NCBI RefSeq assembly: GCF_026191675.1
Contig: NZ_JAKRRY010000008.1
Coordinates: forward strand, 93,737 to 157,736
Direction of reading: 5' to 3'
DNA: 64,000 bases
Origin: Vibrio qingdaonensis
GTDB taxonomy: Bacteria; Pseudomonadota; Gammaproteobacteria; Enterobacterales; Vibrionaceae
Numbering within the stretch: position 1 is the stretch's first letter; every line of letters begins with the position of its first letter. The translations under genes were made by a program, and so were the position numbers. The notes under the pieces were generated by a model that saw nothing but the letters and a program-made list of their open reading frames with translations, was not told the origin of the DNA and made no database searches. Shown piece after piece: positions 63,805-64,000 of this stretch.

Positions 63805-64000
63805 AAAAGTCTGCGTCCTTGCAGTAAACATAGAAATTAAACACTTATTGCCGATAAAGGGGGTCCTTAATCGACAGGACTAGAATAGGCCAAACGGTGG
63901 TATTGCCCGACTCTCATATAGAGGGTCAAACCCATCAAAATATGACCTTTCCAACGAGGTGAGGCTCAGAGCGCGGATACAAAAAAAAGGCTCTAAGTGA
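63805..64000. other. Right edge, no gene recognised
   Basis: 196 bases without a clear open frame on either strand. Contains short direct GGTC/GAGG phrases only. Confidence 0.3.

Noticed and set aside
1..64000. CRISPR arrays, tRNA and rRNA genes
   Set aside because: The short repeats found are directly tandem without unique spacers, and no tRNA- or rRNA-like sequence was recognised by eye; a tRNA scan was not possible.

Overview
The window reads as a chromosomal segment of a marine gammaproteobacterium, most likely a Vibrio and plausibly its smaller chromosome. The grounds are inference from protein families: an anaerobic ribonucleotide reductase locus, a second FabH, a second TamA-like Omp85 protein, a second hibernation factor, a DUF3360 transporter and an RNase HI with an N-terminal hybrid-binding domain, all with Vibrio-like sequence. 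No rRNA, tRNA or CRISPR array was seen.

Left part (1-8.2 kb) looks like an accessory island. It holds the C-terminal part of a DUF262 (GmrSD-like) defence protein, a small serine recombinase whose start region carries a 31-bp inverted repeat, a compact three-gene operon (membrane J-domain protein, small putative DNA-binding protein, HNH-like protein), and a complete nrdD-nrdG pair. This pair lies directly behind a truncated nrdD that still owns the native promoter, with a perfect FNR box, a helically phased pair of NrdR boxes and a -10. The arrangement suggests that an element entered nrdD and brought a replacement copy.

9.3-18.2 kb: a secreted endonuclease/exonuclease/phosphatase protein, then a probable reactive-sulfur gene set: DUF2892 protein, RND pump plus lipoprotein adaptor, two YeeE/YedE-type half transporters, a HlyU/BigR-like ArsR repressor with the two-cysteine spacing of persulfide sensors, and a CoA-disulfide-reductase/rhodanese fusion. 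Near-identical 16-bp operators occur before both the pump operon and the reductase, tying them into one regulon.

18.2-30.2 kb: FabH, AcpH-like and YitT proteins, then a TAXI-TRAP transporter with L-2-hydroxyglutarate oxidase and a DctB/DctD-like two-component system. A sigma-54 promoter and three dyad activator sites lie before the TAXI gene, so the circuit can be read from DNA. Two kinds of short tandem repeat lie just upstream of these sites.

30.3-48.3 kb is mostly core-like: periplasmic alpha-amylase, RNase HI, hibernation factor, HAD phosphatase, CreA lipoprotein, PAS-GGDEF cyclase, gsk, fhs, OmpA-like and DsbA-like lipoproteins, FKBP isomerase, RidA, a DUF3360 transporter and small conserved proteins. 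48.8-50.9 kb is a gene graveyard: a LuxR-type N-terminus running into foreign sequence with an in-frame stop, a threonine-dehydrogenase C-terminal remnant, an unknown C-terminal remnant and an IclR C-terminal remnant. 51.4-64 kb holds an AaeXAB-like efflux operon and an envelope cluster: beta-barrel protein, lipoprotein carboxylesterase, phospholipase D-like lipoprotein, an aspartate/glutamate racemase-family protein, a TamA-like Omp85 protein and a short surface-antigen Omp85 protein.
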